From Epiperipatus broadwayi (lineage: Eukaryota; Onychophora; Udeonychophora; Euonychophora; Peripatidae): a DNA stretch of 64,000 bases. The DNA is taken from positions 822,224 to 886,223 of the forward strand of contig JAQFVV010006336.1 of NCBI GenBank assembly GCA_028023455.1, given 5' to 3'. The notes beneath the pieces are model-generated. The model did not search any database. It saw nothing but the letters and a program-made list of their open reading frames with translations, and was not told where the DNA came from. Positions 23,487 through 35,853 of this stretch are shown piece by piece. A program made the translations under genes and the position numbers. Every line of letters starts with the position of its first letter. The first letter of the stretch is position 1.

Positions 23487-25025
23487 TAAGAACATCAATA
23501 ATAATTAAGATTAAACATATTTTTAGTTATCTTTTGTGCAAAATTTACTTCAGTGGTTGTGAAAACATTCTGTGAATTTGTATCATGATGTAGTGAAAAC
23601 AATACCCAGACACAAGTTTTAATAAAACAAATTTAACAAAGTTTATTAACATCAAATAAATTTAAGTAAAAATAAAACAAATCTATTTACATCTTATTTA
23701 CAACGGATATCCTTCTTTCCTTACACATGACAAATGTTAATTCTACAATTTTGTACTTCTTTATAGTTAATCCAATCATTATACATTTTAAAAATTATTT
23801 TAGTTATTTTCTTTAGGTTTATCACACTATTTATTTGAACTACTTATGGGTAACAACATTTTTTACCTTTTAAATATACTAAATTTACAATATTCTAAAT
23901 TATTTTGTGGATCAATATTTTATAACGTCACACTTTATAATCAATATGGTCTTAAAAAAAAGAAAATTTACATTTCTTGTTACTTTAAACAAATTACACA
24001 GCATATTATTAAATATTATGATTAACTTTAATGTTTGTTCTCCCATGCTCACATAAATTATAATGCGTTTTTGCATAAGCCATACTCCTGTATAATATTA
24101 TAATGTGTTTAAATATCAACCTGTTACAATTTCAAATATATGATAATAATTATCGAGTGTTATAGTATTTTTAAATATGCAACACTTATCTCTTTAAAAA
24201 TATAATTAATAATAAAAAGAGCGTGAAAATATATTTTAATATTTTGTATATTCTCATTTGATATACTTTTACAAAAAATTATAGTTTATTTCTAAATTAA
24301 AATGATTCTATAACTTCTTCCATTATTTAGGACATCTGTATCTTTCTTTCAATGGTTATAATCTATTCTTAGTTAACTCTTAACTATTCTTATTCCAAGT
24401 AAAATCATAACATACATTCTACTATAATATTATTTAAATACTTTAAAATATTGGTATTAATTGAAACAAGTGCTTGTATAAAAATATTCCAGACAATTAC
24501 GTAATCGTTTCCGGTGTTTTGTCTATTTTTGTCTGTCTTAATAAATTTACTGCACTTATATTATATAAAAATTTTATATAAAATTTTGAAGAAATAATTT
24601 AGAAAAAATATAGAAATAAATACAATTCTCAACATCATAATATTTACTATTCAAATACATTACACTAATTTTTATTATTTAATATAGTTTATAAATTTAA
24701 ATATTATATAATATTAATTTATTCTAAGTTTTAAAGTTATTAAAATTGACTTATTAAATACATTTTTATTACTGATAGCTGTGTTATTTTAATATGGCCA
24801 GCTTTTACAACCATATGAGCAATTCTTTACTCTTTATTTAACTAATTTTTTAAATGATTTTACGTATCAGGTATTTGCTTTAGCTTTAAATTGCACTTTA
24901 CAGACTCTATAAATTTAATATATTCAATACATCAATAAATGTAATTGACCATTATAACTATTTCTTGACCTATAGAAAAGGGTACAATATATATATATAT
25001 AACTAAAACCAAACTTCCAGTGTTT
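23487..25025. other. C-biased AT-rich sequence, nothing recognised
   Basis: The plus strand is now poorer in G than in C, the reverse of the other side of the gap. No ORF, element end or RNA was recognised. A short TA run lies at 24,988-25,002. Confidence 0.5.
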
Positions 25026-25136
25026 TTCGAATCATTTTATTTATTTTTATTTGAAATAATTTTTGATTTTTAAATATACCTATCAACCAAACACCCAAGT
25101 TATCACTAAAATATATAATTAAATTGAATATCATGC

Positions 25137-25345
25137 TTTAAGACCCAGATGCTGGGATGGTAAAAGTAAAGGAATTCGATCATATCATCGAGAAAGGCTA
25201 TTGATTAGATCTTTGACCTGGGGATATAGGTAAATAGGGCAGAATTCATGATATACCTGATTTATATATCTTGTATGTGGTTGGACTGGAGGTACTTTAC
25301 CTCTATTCAGGGGTTTGTTGGATCTATGTGTGTTTTTTGACTGGT
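25137..25345 (-). repeat. GC-richer block beside the Penelope-like element
   Basis: About 200 bp stand out from their AT-rich surroundings and lie directly downstream, in minus-strand sense, of the nuclease end of the Penelope-like element. They may be its 3' non-coding region. No repeat partner exists in the window. Confidence 0.35.
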
Positions 25346-25429
25346 ACAATATATATATTATATAATTAAATATTAATAAATACAGTAATATAAATATATA
25401 TAAAGTACAATTTTAAAAACTTTTATTTA

Positions 25430-25474
25430 CCTAGGAGCACTTTCAACTAGCTTCATTGTCTTTATCAGCTAATT
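25430..25474 (-). ncRNA. Degenerate hammerhead-like motif at the end of the Penelope-like ORF
   Basis: On the minus strand the order is TTAG, CTGATAA (CUGAUGA with G8 changed to A), a weak GAC/GTT stem, GAAA, AGTGCT (helix III position), C, then CTAG, which can pair with TTAG as helix I. Hammerhead ribozymes are known from Penelope-like elements, where they lie close to the coding region. The G8 change should abolish cleavage. Confidence 0.45.
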
Positions 25475-26400
25475 CTAATTCTTTTTTACAGTATCGTCAA
25501 ATATGCTTTCAAACTCTAGCCTTTCCATAATTCCTTGATTTTAATGTTTGCCTCCTTTTATTATTATTTCTTTCAATTTGTAATATTTTTACATTATTAT
25601 AGTCAAAATTAAAACCACATATACATAACCTATTATGATTACAAAAATCTGATGTTGAAACATGATTATTTCCATTACAATTTAAATTTTTTAAACTCTT
25701 TTTAATAACTGTAAGTTTTTTTAGTTCTTTTCTCAAATATACATCTTGATTTCCCTATATATCCACTACCATATTTACATATTTATTTATATATGATGCA
25801 ATTTTGATTTAAGTATGAGATTTTAGCTTTTGGATTTATTCTTTGATTTAATTGAGGACATACATAAATGCAATTTCACGTATATCTTTATATATTTATT
25901 CTTAGTAAAATCAGCCTTATTATTTATATCCTTATTTTTATATTTCTTATTAAAAATTTCAATAGTCTTATATACCAGATGATAGTTTTATCTAATATTT
26001 AATAATTCATTTGTATAAATTTCAATATTTTTGCCTTTATCTGATGTATACTTACAAAGATTATTGTTTCTAAATAAAAAAGGTTTCAAACTTGTTGTTT
26101 TAGGTGATATTGGCATCTTTAACTTATATGGAATGTACCCTCTTTTTTTTATTGGGTTAATCATTATACAGTAATGTAGCTTACATCAATTTCTAGTTAT
26201 GTTAAGATCCAGAAACTGAACATACATTGACTTTTCATCTACTTTGATCCATTTTAAATGATCTAAACTATATAATTCCTTAAACAATTCTTTAATAATA
26301 TCTGGATTACTACATACAAATATGTCATCCACTTATTTATAATATATAGTAATATCCTTTTAATAAATCACCTTATTATTTATAATATCATTATCCACAC
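25430..26400 (-). pseudogene. Penelope-like element: RT palm and GIY-YIG nuclease, decayed
   Basis: Reading from about 26,400 downwards, the RT active-site block reads YYK-stop-VDDIFVCSN, with VDD encoded at 26,324-26,332 and the preceding tyrosine position changed to TAA (26,333-26,335). It is followed by the Penelope-type order QFLDLNITRN ... YIPYKL ... and a basic linker, in one frame apart from several stops. At 25,509-25,736 a 75-codon frame gives the C-terminal part of a GIY-YIG endonuclease, with CGFNFDYNNVKILQIERNN matching the family pattern GH-FD-NVKIL--E. RT followed by GIY-YIG is the hallmark of endonuclease-bearing Penelope-like elements. The upstream N-terminal RT fingers are not recognisable. 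Confidence 0.75.
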
Positions 26401-26497
26401 ACATATATAATTTTATTCATATAATAAAATATCAATTTACTAAAATTTTAAATGAAAATATTTTTACATATTTTATTTACATTATTACATGATATTT

Positions 26498-26561
26498 AGC
26501 AGTTCAAACAGAGTCTGAATAAGATTACTTTTATCACAGACAAATATTATTATAGCACCTA
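26498..26561 (-). pseudogene. Second RT active-site scrap of a Penelope-like element
   Basis: A short frame reads IIIFVCDKSNLIQTLFELLN. This parallels DDIFVCSNPDIIKELFKELY at 26,265-26,330 position by position, but the aspartates are lost. It suggests a second, older copy lying directly upstream in the same orientation. The match is short. Confidence 0.4.
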
Positions 26562-26564
26562 AAT

Positions 26565-29500
26565 GTAATAATATAAACAAATAATTATTAACTTGAGAAT
26601 AGTTTATCAAATACACTTTGCCATTATTGTGAATAAATGATTAGTAAAGATTAATCTAATGTTTTATGAATTGCTATTCAATTAAGCTAATATAATTAAT
26701 TATTCTAATAAATTTTAGCAACCAAGGTATTGGGCAAGTTGTTTTATACTTTATACTGCTACAATTTGGTAGTTAACATTATGGCTATTTGATAAGTCAT
26801 TTATTTATTTATTAAATATTTTATACCATTATAATTTAGTATTTCAACTGGGGCCTGAGATTAATTATTTTCGTTTTATTCTTAATTGCTCAAATGTTTC
26901 ATTTAAAATGATTACTCTTTTATACTTTTACAATTATGAATTACTCAAAAATTATATTGTTCATTGTATTTCATTAACTGTTATTTTAAAGAATTATGTT
27001 TATCAAAGATAAGAGAATCAATCAGTGATTAACATAGAATTAGATCAAAAAAGCTATCACCATATGAACTATCTTAAGATACACATTTATTATGAGTTAG
27101 AACTATTTTAGTCAAAAACCATAACAAAATTCAAATGTAAGCTTAACGGTCTATTGATATTTATCAAAAATACATCATCCATCAAATCAAGTAAAAAAAC
27201 CAAATGAAAGCAAAGTAAATTGGAAAAGAGGTATCACTATTGCATAAAAATTAACTATTGAACTATTATATGATAATACAGTAATTGAATTTTAGTAATA
27301 TATATATAAAACAATGCAATATATCATACACTATCTAGAATTTTATCAGCATAACACCATTAAATTCATTTGTTGGATTAATAGAAAGCTAGAATTAAAA
27401 AAAAATTAAAATTTTCCCCAATTTCTCTCAAGATAATAAATGATCAATTAATTTATCTTTTTATAGTCAGTAATCACTTAATAACTAAAAATATCACAAT
27501 ATAAAACTGTCTTTAAATATTTGCTACCTGGATTTACAACTTGCTGCTAGGTTTTATATAATTTCAACTTTTTACAATGTGATACTATTAACTTTAAGAA
27601 GTAAGAAGCAGTAATTACGAATCAACATCAGACGAATTTCAGCAAAGCAGCTAAAGAAATGAGATAAAAATTATCACTGCCATTATATCAATACTTTAAC
27701 AAAACTGTGATACAGAACAAGAAGACTAAAAATGTCTTAGCACTACTGTAAATTCAAAGCATATTATTTCTGAATCTATTTCTCATAAATAGATTAAAAA
27801 ATTAATTCAAAAGCAGAACAATTATTTCCATCAAAAAGACTATCATAACTACAATAGAAAAAATAAACAATACAAAGTTGAAGATAAAGAACCAAGATTG
27901 TATAATAGCTACTATTAACTAATATCACATCTATTTGAAATAAGCACACAGAACACTAAGATCATAAAACATCTGTAAAACCATTAGCAATCAAAAGTGA
28001 TTATCAAAAAATATCATAATGTTTTATCTGTTATTTACTTATTTTGTAAATAAATCATTATTTTTGTAAAAGTGCTTTCTAATTAAGTTTATGGATAACT
28101 CCACCTATTAAAGATTTTCATCAAAAATATTAGTTAAATATTGTATTACAATGTGTGTGTTGTATTGTGTATCAGTATCTATGGGTTTATATGTTGTAAT
28201 TTCCACATATTTGTGTCTGCTCTGATAATTCATTCATTGGAATATGTCAGGTATTTTCACAAATGCAATTATTTTTTCTGATCACACAACCCAGCTTAAC
28301 ATAACTAAATTTTTCTAATAGTTTTTAATTTGTTTGTAAGGTGCCAGAATTCTATAAGGAAACACAATGGCTCACCCCCACCTATATTTATTAGACACTT
28401 AAATAATTAATTGTTATGCTCTGGTGGATTATACTTTTTAATAAGGCATATTGTCAATTTATTGCCAAAACAATAGTAGTAGAATTTAAATAATATTACT
28501 CTAGTAATAATAAATTTAATTATTCAACAACATAAATTTTACTCATAAGGTTTATTAATTCATAATTAAATTATTTCCAACACTAATAAGAGAATAAAAG
28601 TATAAAAATCAAACTTAGATGGTTATTAAATGTTACTGTTTTTCAGATTCATATTTTCAGTAGTCTGTTTAACACAGCATTTGATAACATTATAGTTCAC
28701 AAAGGCTGATCACTTCTAATTTATGAAAGAAAGTTTATTACCAGTAAGTTTAATAGTTCATGTATAGCACTATGTAGATTACTATGCATGATTTTGTTTG
28801 TCCTGGGAGGCATACATTGTATGTTCCTATTACATCTTATAGAAAGTCTAGCATTCAAAGATTCAGTTAGACAATGGCTTTACTCATGACATTACTATGA
28901 CTTCAGGAAGGAATAAAACATCATCAAACATATTCTTCTCTACTCACACATATTACAATGCTTCAGTCTGTTGGCGAGAATAGCTTGGTACACTTTATAT
29001 GACCTCACAGAGAAAATTAATTTATATCAAATGGCTATTTCAGGTCACATATAACACTTGGCAAAAGAAGATGAGGATCTCTAATGCAAGATGTATTTGC
29101 TTTTATACTCCCTTCCTGATTTTTGGACTGCCATGCACATCCTGTTTACACCTTTTAACTTTGACAAATTTAATGTCATTTTGTTTCCAAAGTCATTTTT
29201 TTGCCATTTGGTAGCCATCTTTAATTTACAAAAGAATGCTATGATTTTAACTTTTAAGTAATGCTAATTGTTTTACAATAAGAATTTATATTCTTATCTT
29301 AGCAAAAATCAAAAACAACATTTTGTTATTTTCTTTTTTAATTTTTTTATTTCTTTAACAAAAAGAATCATAAGCCACATTGTCTAAAAATAAATTAGAT
29401 GATATTTTTTTAAAAAATACCATTTTTTCTTTTCAGGAATTTAATAATTTTAAATTCTAAATTGTCAATGCCAACACTCTTATACCAAAAATACAATGCA
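26565..29500. other. AT-rich sequence, nothing firm
   Basis: No supported gene. A GC-richer patch at 28,780-29,220 carries only a 71-codon frame with no recognisable domain. No repeat partner was found within the window. Confidence 0.5.
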
Positions 29501-29520
29501 ATATATATATATATATATAT
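29501..29520. repeat. (TA)n tract at the left edge of element B1
   Basis: A pure TA run ends exactly at the TGTAACGGGC start of element B1. Further (TA)n tracts separate B1 from element A and element A from the hammerhead element. Confidence 0.9.
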
Positions 29521-29910
29521 TGTAACGGGCACATACGTACGTTATATTGTATTTTATTATTAAACATGCAAAAAATAAAAGTTCGCAAATAAATTTTTTT
29601 TTTTTAAAGAATTAAAAAATTGAAATTAAATGTCTTAAACTCGTATATATATAAAATTGCACAGATGAAAAAAATTATTAGGGTAAAACTTTGTTAAAAA
29701 AAAGTATTTTAAAACTAAATTGTCAGTAAAGATTTAAAGATAAAAATATATCTTTAAGTTTGGAAAACACATTAATTAATCAGAAAATGGAAATGATTGT
29801 TTAATTAGTTAAATGTAAACTACCCTTGGGCATTTAAAATCTATAAGCAAAGGTCAGGTAGGAGAGAAAAACAATGAAATTGGACCTTAGCGAAAGGACC
29901 ATCACATCGA

Positions 29911-29950
29911 TGACGTAATGTCAATTGAATCCTTAAAATTAATATAAAAG
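29911..29950 (+). promoter_or_regulatory. Putative LTR promoter of element B1: CRE-like site plus TATA box
   Basis: TGACGTAA at 29,911 (CREB/ATF half-site-like) lies 26 bp upstream of a perfect TATAAAAG at 29,943-29,950. The second copy of B keeps both: TGACGT at 55,282 and TATAAAAAG at 55,315, with nearly the same spacing. Conservation between diverged copies supports a working core promoter in the ancestral LTR. Confidence 0.6.
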
Positions 29951-31557
29951 GAAAAGTTTGGAAATTATTAGTTAGTTTATTACAAGATGACAGATATGTG
30001 TTAAGTTGGAGAGGGTTGGAGAAGGGATTGAAAGATACATTTTCAATTCCTTCAGTTGTTCAAAAAAATGAAACATTGTTTTCCAATATTGCGGACCACA
30101 GGACATCACGGCCCAGAAGAATACCATCAACCATAAAGGACCAATGGTTAACTGCACACCGATCTCCTTATGACTTCGTGGGAATTAACACCTTCCATTA
30201 CCAAAAAAATCAGAGACTATGGACATTTTTCAAAACAGTAAGAAATATATAGTTAATGAACCTTTGAAAACATTAAGAACTTTAACCCTTTCACTGATGA
30301 TTTTAGCTATTGGCCCTCTACTTACACTGATTATCTTAGCTAGTGGCCCTCTACTTAAATCTGAGAACAATGTGATTGGTCTGTGTCATTTGCAATCAGT
30401 TCTTTTGTTAAAATATTAATCTAAAATACACAGAATTTTTTTAATTCAGCTTCTAAAAATTGAATAATTTTAGATTCAAATTGGTTAAATGTAACGAAAA
30501 AATAAAAATAATGTTAATAACTGTCGAAAAATATAAGAAAAATGTGTGAAAAATAGTTAGCAGTAAAACAAAAGAATTATAACTCAACCAATGAGTGTGC
30601 CGTTATTCAGATCAACAGCGGTCGAGTAATTCTCTTTTTATTTCCAGTTTGCTTATTTCTCTTGTAAAATTTAAAATTTTCCAAATCAAACTTTATATTT
30701 CCATAAAGTAACATCAAATCTTATTTATGAATGTAAAAAATTACGATAGATGTTATTATTTACTTCAATTACGAACGTACACAGCTTCGTTGTCATGTCT
30801 GAATCTTCATTTAGAAACACGCCTTAAGAATTTCCTGATTACGTTATGTAGCGATAATTATTTTTTGTTACAGATATTTCTCCAAATGTATTTTTCTTCT
30901 AATATTTAAAATTTTCCGAGTCAAACTTTATAATTTGATAGAGAACTATATTTTATTATTTGTGAACATAAAAAATTGCAATAAATGTAATTATTACAAC
31001 AAAATCATTACGAATGTGTATAACGTGAATTGTCTTTGTTAGTGTTGCTCGTTTGTCAATCTGTCATTTAGACACACGCCTAGAAGATTTGGTAGTATCC
31101 AATCAGAGAACAAAGACAGAGGGGTGTAACAAGTAGGCTGTCAAAATTATTGATTTTTTGAAAAAGTATAACGCTATATGCGGATGTTTTAGAACTAAAA
31201 TTGAAAGCATGAATTTCCTATCAAATAAGTCTAAAATGAAGAAATTGCGACCAAAATTGACCAAGAGATGGCGCATGCAAACATTAAACCCATCACATCG
31301 CGTCGCATACAGACAAAAATTTTTCAAAAGACGTGGCGTCTCCGTAACTAACATCGAAAAGGTTAAACTACACAAACTTTCTCATCGGAAAAATACACGG
31401 AAATAGATTCCTATCTGACCAAATTAAATTATTTATTAATTTGTTATAATTTTATTTGATGCATTTCTTTTTTGTAAAATCATTTCCATTTAATTTTTTT
31501 TTTGTTCTTTAAGTTTTATTTAAGATTTTTGTTTTGCGATAAATTAAATTATATAAA

Positions 31558-32036
31558 TGTTAAACTTAAGTCGGGTGTGAATGGCTATATATATATTTGT
31601 AAAGTTATATTAGGGGAAGGTAATCTTAGATTATTTGTTTCATAGTTGAATTGGGTCAATGGATTGGATATATTGGTGTAATTAGTAGATGTAGTATGAG
31701 TTTCGCTAAGGGCAAAATCGCTTTATATGCTGCACACTTCCTTTTTGGCCAATGGAATGCTATTCATAAGTCAGCAAAATGACCGCAGTCCTTTCCTATG
31801 GAGTTTTTTTTATTGCTCTTCTTGTCAGATAGATGTAGTATTCCTATCTGATGAGAGGCAATTTCTTCTCTTAACCTTTTGTGCTGCTGTATTTCATATT
31901 ACATTGAATGCATCGATATATCAGATGAATTGACATTAGTTTGACTGCGAACTTTTGGCCTAAGGTTAAATAAGAATAGAATATTTTCTTTCAAATGCAA
32001 ATCTATGTAGTCTATTCATACTCGACACTCTAAATA
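31558..32036 (+). repeat. Module X of element B (copy 1)
   Basis: About 480 bp, beginning near TTAAGTCGGGTGTGAATGGC and ending near TCTATTCATACTCGAC. It matches 56,017-56,530. Its first and last tens of bases resemble those of module Y, so X and Y look like diverged tandem units of one ancestral repeat. Confidence 0.75.
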
Positions 32037-32043
32037 AAAATGC

Positions 32044-32375
32044 ATTAAATTTAAGTTGGGTATGGACGTTGCATGGATTCGTTATCGGTTAATTATGTTT
32101 TTGGTTTTCATATTTGATCAAAATATATAGACATTCGGTAAATAATGATACCTTACGGTGAGTATCTAAAATGTATTTATTCGGATGTCTTTTAAGTTAT
32201 TGGTGTCTGTGCAGTATCTTATGATGAATACCATTGGGTTTCTTGTATTCCCTATGCAATTGATGCTATCAATGACTTTGTCTTTTGATCATTTATGTTT
32301 ATTTTGAAATGTTTTTTAACCATGTAATCTATATAACCGATCTATACTCAACATTTTAAAACAAACTTTTATAAA
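32044..32375 (+). repeat. Module Y of element B (copy 1)
   Basis: Begins near TTAAGTTGGGTATGGACG and includes CTATGCAATTGATGCTATCA and a GATCTATACTCAACATT end. It matches 55,731-55,990. In this copy Y follows X; in the other copy Y precedes X. Confidence 0.75.
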
Positions 32376-32731
32376 TCCATCTGTATGAACTTATAATAGT
32401 ATAAAAATTAAAATGTAAATTAAAATCTAAAATAAAAGTTAAAAATAATGTTAAGTGTTAAAGTAAACATGTTAAAATAATAATGTTAAATTTTATTTAT
32501 ATATGTGCGTAAATAAATGTTTGTGTGTTAATTACTGGCAGTAGCTTATTTTATTCTTTTTTATATATTCTTAGATGAGAATTTATTATAAATATAAATC
32601 TCTGCTGTTCCACTGAGCTAGTGACAATGGGCTAATGACCGGAAACAAAATTTATAAAATAAAATAAAAAAAAATTTTTTTTTTTTGACTTACGTATCTG
32701 CCTACTTTATAATTTTTCTAGGTTCAAATGC

Positions 32732-32743
32732 CTAGATGGCGCC
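32732..32743 (+). promoter_or_regulatory. CTCF-core-like 12-mer at the end of B1
   Basis: CTAGATGGCGCC matches the published animal CTCF core consensus SYAGRKGGCRSY at all 12 positions. The identical 12-mer is kept in B2 at 56,834-56,845. An alternative reading is a degenerate tRNA-Lys-type primer binding site starting TGGCGCCC, but the match stops after 8 bases. Binding is not shown. Confidence 0.45.
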
Positions 32744-32785
32744 CTGTAGTATAGATTAAGGTAAGTTTAGCTTCTCCAGATCATT

Positions 32786-32806
32786 ATAATATATATATAT
32801 ATATTA
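32786..32806. repeat. (TA)n tract between elements B1 and A
   Basis: TA-rich run directly abutting the TGACAGG start of the left LTR of element A. Confidence 0.9.
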
Positions 32807-33097
32807 TGACAGGATTACCTTTTTGACCGTTTGTAAGAGTTTAAATTTTATACTTTACGATCGAGACGACTGTCACGTCAAGCAAAGAAGCAAATATAGA
32901 CTCATTATTTAAGTCTATATTCCTGATTGAATACTGAGATTACCAATGGAATATTTCAGTATTATCTTTCCTGATCAGACGCTTCTTTGATTGCTGGATA
33001 TTCATTCATAAGAATGATTTATTTAAAATAATCCAGCGTTGAAATATGTATAATTTTTGCGAGATTTAATATTACTGTACTATATTGACATGTGTAC
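32807..33097 (-). repeat. Element A 3' LTR, outer part
   Basis: Matches 44,403 onward at about 95 percent by eye, beginning TGACAG. It is interrupted after GTGTAC by element C, and the LTR resumes at 39,356. On the minus strand this is the LTR end, ...CTGTCA. Confidence 0.85.
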
Positions 33098-35844
33098 TGT
33101 AACGGTCAGAATCGTCTATCTCACTAACACGCTGCATAATTCAAATCCCAGACACTAAACTGAACATTCTAGGAGGGGTTGCCTTCTAGATATACTAAGT
33201 TCGAATCGAAAATTCAAATTTCACAGCGCCACCTACATGATAACGCATCTGATGCTACAACTAGCATAACCTTTTACCAGTGCCTGGTGGTCAGGGAGAA
33301 ACAAAAGACTCTATACTAAGATAAATTTGGGTGGCTAATTAACGTCTATGGATTTATAAAAGAAATGCAGAAAATATATATATATAGACCGAGACAGTGA
33401 TAGGAATCAAATAAAATAAGAGATAAAATTTAGTTTTAAATAATTTCACACAATTTATTTATATAAATATATAGAGATAAAATGCCACTGTCTGCTTATA
33501 TGAGACAGGGACGTGTATTAAATAATTGTTGGCATTTGTATTTCAGTAATGATAAAAAAGGTTTTAAAACAGAGTGATATATTCTATTCCTCGGGCTAAT
33601 AGAATTACGATAATGTGCTTGACAAGATAGGAACATGTGCAAAGTGCTTTGAGTAAATAGACAAGTTTAAGACAATATTTGAAATTAAATGTTCTAAAAT
33701 ATTTATTGATTCCGAGAATAGTAACGGACTAAAGCTTACTAAGCAAACGTGGGAATGGGATCAAAGCATTTATTTGAGAATAATAATAGATTTGTATTGG
33801 AGGTCAGTATTGCTGATAGTGAATTTATAAAGTTGGAGGGTGTGACTCGTTTAAGTCATGGATGCTTTGTAAAATAAATATAAAATGAGACAATATTGAA
33901 GATCCGGAATAATTACGGAGGGCATCTCACCGCTAACCCGTAGGAAAGTATTTTGACGAACAGCCGAAACTTAGCAACTGTGTGACGATTGCGTTTAATT
34001 CCCAGGGGTGTCATTGGTGAACACACTATGCCTGGAAACTTGCAATAAGCGAAAAGAACGGACTTTGCCGTGTAAAGAATCCTTGGAAAAATAAAACAAA
34101 GCAGTCTCAACAACCAATTCATGTACCAGCAATACGAGACTAGTGTATATAAAAACATACTAAATGGGTTTTACTTGGATTAAGAGAAATGCCCAATCAA
34201 ATTCCCTGAAATTCATTTAAAAGGGTCCGCACATTCTAGACATCAATGATGAACTTTATAATTAAAGTAGAACACGGTAATTAAAATAAGAAAATGCATG
34301 CTTGCGGGTTTGAAAAGTAAGTATAGATTTATATATGCAATCATGCATTAAGGGACACATTTAATCATTGACTTCACACATACTCTTATATTAGATTAAA
34401 ATCAATAGCATGTAGATTTTAAACTATGTGATTATATTACATTAAAAAAAAGAATCGCCCTCGAACGAGTGATTTGCAAGATAATAAAATTGGAAAATTA
34501 TAAATTTAAAATATGCCTTAATAGCAGCGTCTTACTTTCAATAGAGGGAATAGTTCACTCGGTCAAAGACGATTCTGACACATTATCATAATAAAATAAA
34601 AGAAAGCTTTATAAATAGAAAATATTAACCCAAGGATAGAGCAAAATGTTGAGTATATTTAAATACATGAAAGAAATACATAATGAAGTTGTGAAATATA
34701 AGAAAACAATGTTAAATAGCTATAGCATGTTAGTTAGTGATCACAAGAGCTCTTGTGTTAATTTAGGTTACCTCTGGAGGAGCATTTGCAGGTAGATGTT
34801 CGGCAGGTTTTATAATTCAGCAGCAAAATCTGGAATGTTCATATTTTGGCAGCGGCAGCAGCAGTTCCAGGATCCGTGTGATAATTTTTTGATGGTATGG
34901 AGCAGCGGCTGGCTATTCTGAGGGGACATAGCCATCTTAAACGCCTCTACTCGGACATGTCAAGGTTAGCAAATTATTAGAATTTTAGAACAACTCAGAA
35001 ACCTTTAGACAACTCAGAATTCTTTAAAAGCTTAGAATAACTCAGAAACCTTTTTACAACTCAGAATTCTTTAGAAGCTTAGAATGGAGAACAAAAGAAA
35101 AACATCCTTTTTATAGTAAAATTTAACAATAGATTTGTCCTGGAGCATACAAAATTATTGGACTTATCTGCTGTAATTAAATCTATCTGAATGTCTAAAG
35201 GAATTCAACATTAATTAATTTCTTTTGTTAACTTCCCCGTCGACATTCGAATTACAAACTAGATTTAATTAAAATTACTGCTACTAATTAAAGAAAACTT
35301 AAGTGGACAGCTGCTGTTTTTAGATAAACATATAATTAAACTATTGTCCCTCATTTATTTTAACAGAAATATTTGGGATGATTTTTATTAAGTAAAACGA
35401 AAATTATTTTATTTTAAATTGTAATATTTGAATCTATCTACTAAACGAATATTTATTAAATGAATTTTATTTTAAATCAAAATATATTATGACGGTAATA
35501 TATTTGTAAATAGATCCAAACAAAATAACTAACAATTTATAATTTTGATATGTTTTAAAATGGATATCATAGTGTGTGCGCAATTACGACTTATATAACT
35601 TACTTTTTAATAAATGTAAATTATGTGAACAAATACATAATTCATAATATTTTATTTTATTTGGGAATAAGTTATATATATCATACGAGAATTGTGCTCG
35701 TGGTTTAAAATTAGGTGGGATTTTCGGTATATAAGTGTATTGCAGACACACTATGATAGACTGGGGTTCAAACTAAGGTATGAGGGTAGGAAGTAGGTGA
35801 GAAAAGGTGAAACGAAGATCTGCAAAGCAGACCCTACTGTTTCA
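33098..35844 (-). repeat. Element C 3' LTR (full length, 2747 bp)
   Basis: Starts TGTAACGGTCAG and ends CTACTGTTTCA on the plus strand. About 1.76 kb (near 33,280-34,990) is absent from the other LTR. It includes two diverged copies of a roughly 50-bp unit (34,990-35,090) containing ACAACTCAGAATTCTTTA. Frames inside it, such as 33,913-34,158, have no support as genes. Confidence 0.85.
33225..33236 (-). promoter_or_regulatory. CTCF-core-like 12-mer in the 3' LTR of element C
   Basis: The minus strand reads GTAGGTGGCGCT, matching SYAGRKGGCRSY at all 12 positions. It is conserved in the other LTR at 38,491-38,502. It lies about 130 bp inside the LTR, away from any place where a primer binding site would sit. 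Confidence 0.45.
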
Positions 35845-35853
35845 CATTCCCTT
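35845..35853 (-). other. Polypurine tract of element C
   Basis: The minus strand reads AAGGGAATG directly before the TGAAACAG start of the 3' LTR. This is the expected place and composition for the plus-strand primer of an LTR retrotransposon. Confidence 0.6.

Larger units (their letters stand above)
29521..32785 (+). mobile_element. LTR-type element B, copy 1 (solo LTR or LTR-derived)
   Basis: Starts TGTAACGGGCAC after (TA)n and ends before the next (TA)n. It shares a promoter region, two large modules and the terminal block (CTCTGCTGTTCCACTGAGC ... CCTAGATGGCGCCCTGTAG) with 54,838-56,900. Relative to that copy it has about 1.1 kb extra (roughly 30,250-31,400). That extra part contains a 33-bp tandem duplication (30,294-30,359) and a 234-bp-period tandem duplication (near 30,665 and 30,900). 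No gag or pol is present. The 82-codon basic frame at 31,158-31,406 is absent from the second copy and is not called a gene. A CA terminus and exact target duplication could not be fixed, because the flanks are TA repeats. Confidence 0.65.

Noticed and set aside
22966-23508. Two long open frames across the N run
   Set aside because: They exist only because N codons contain no stops.
31103-31406. 82-codon basic plus-strand frame and its 90-codon antisense
   Set aside because: Found only in B1, absent from B2, no domain recognised, and it lies within the tandem-repeat-rich extra part of the LTR.
32597-32650. Possible hammerhead in element B (CTAATGA ... GGAAAC)
   Set aside because: The second copy of B lacks GAAA at the aligned position, and no helix I or II can be formed.
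33913-34158. 81-codon minus-strand frame
   Set aside because: Inside the long LTR of element C, in the part missing from the other LTR. No motif.
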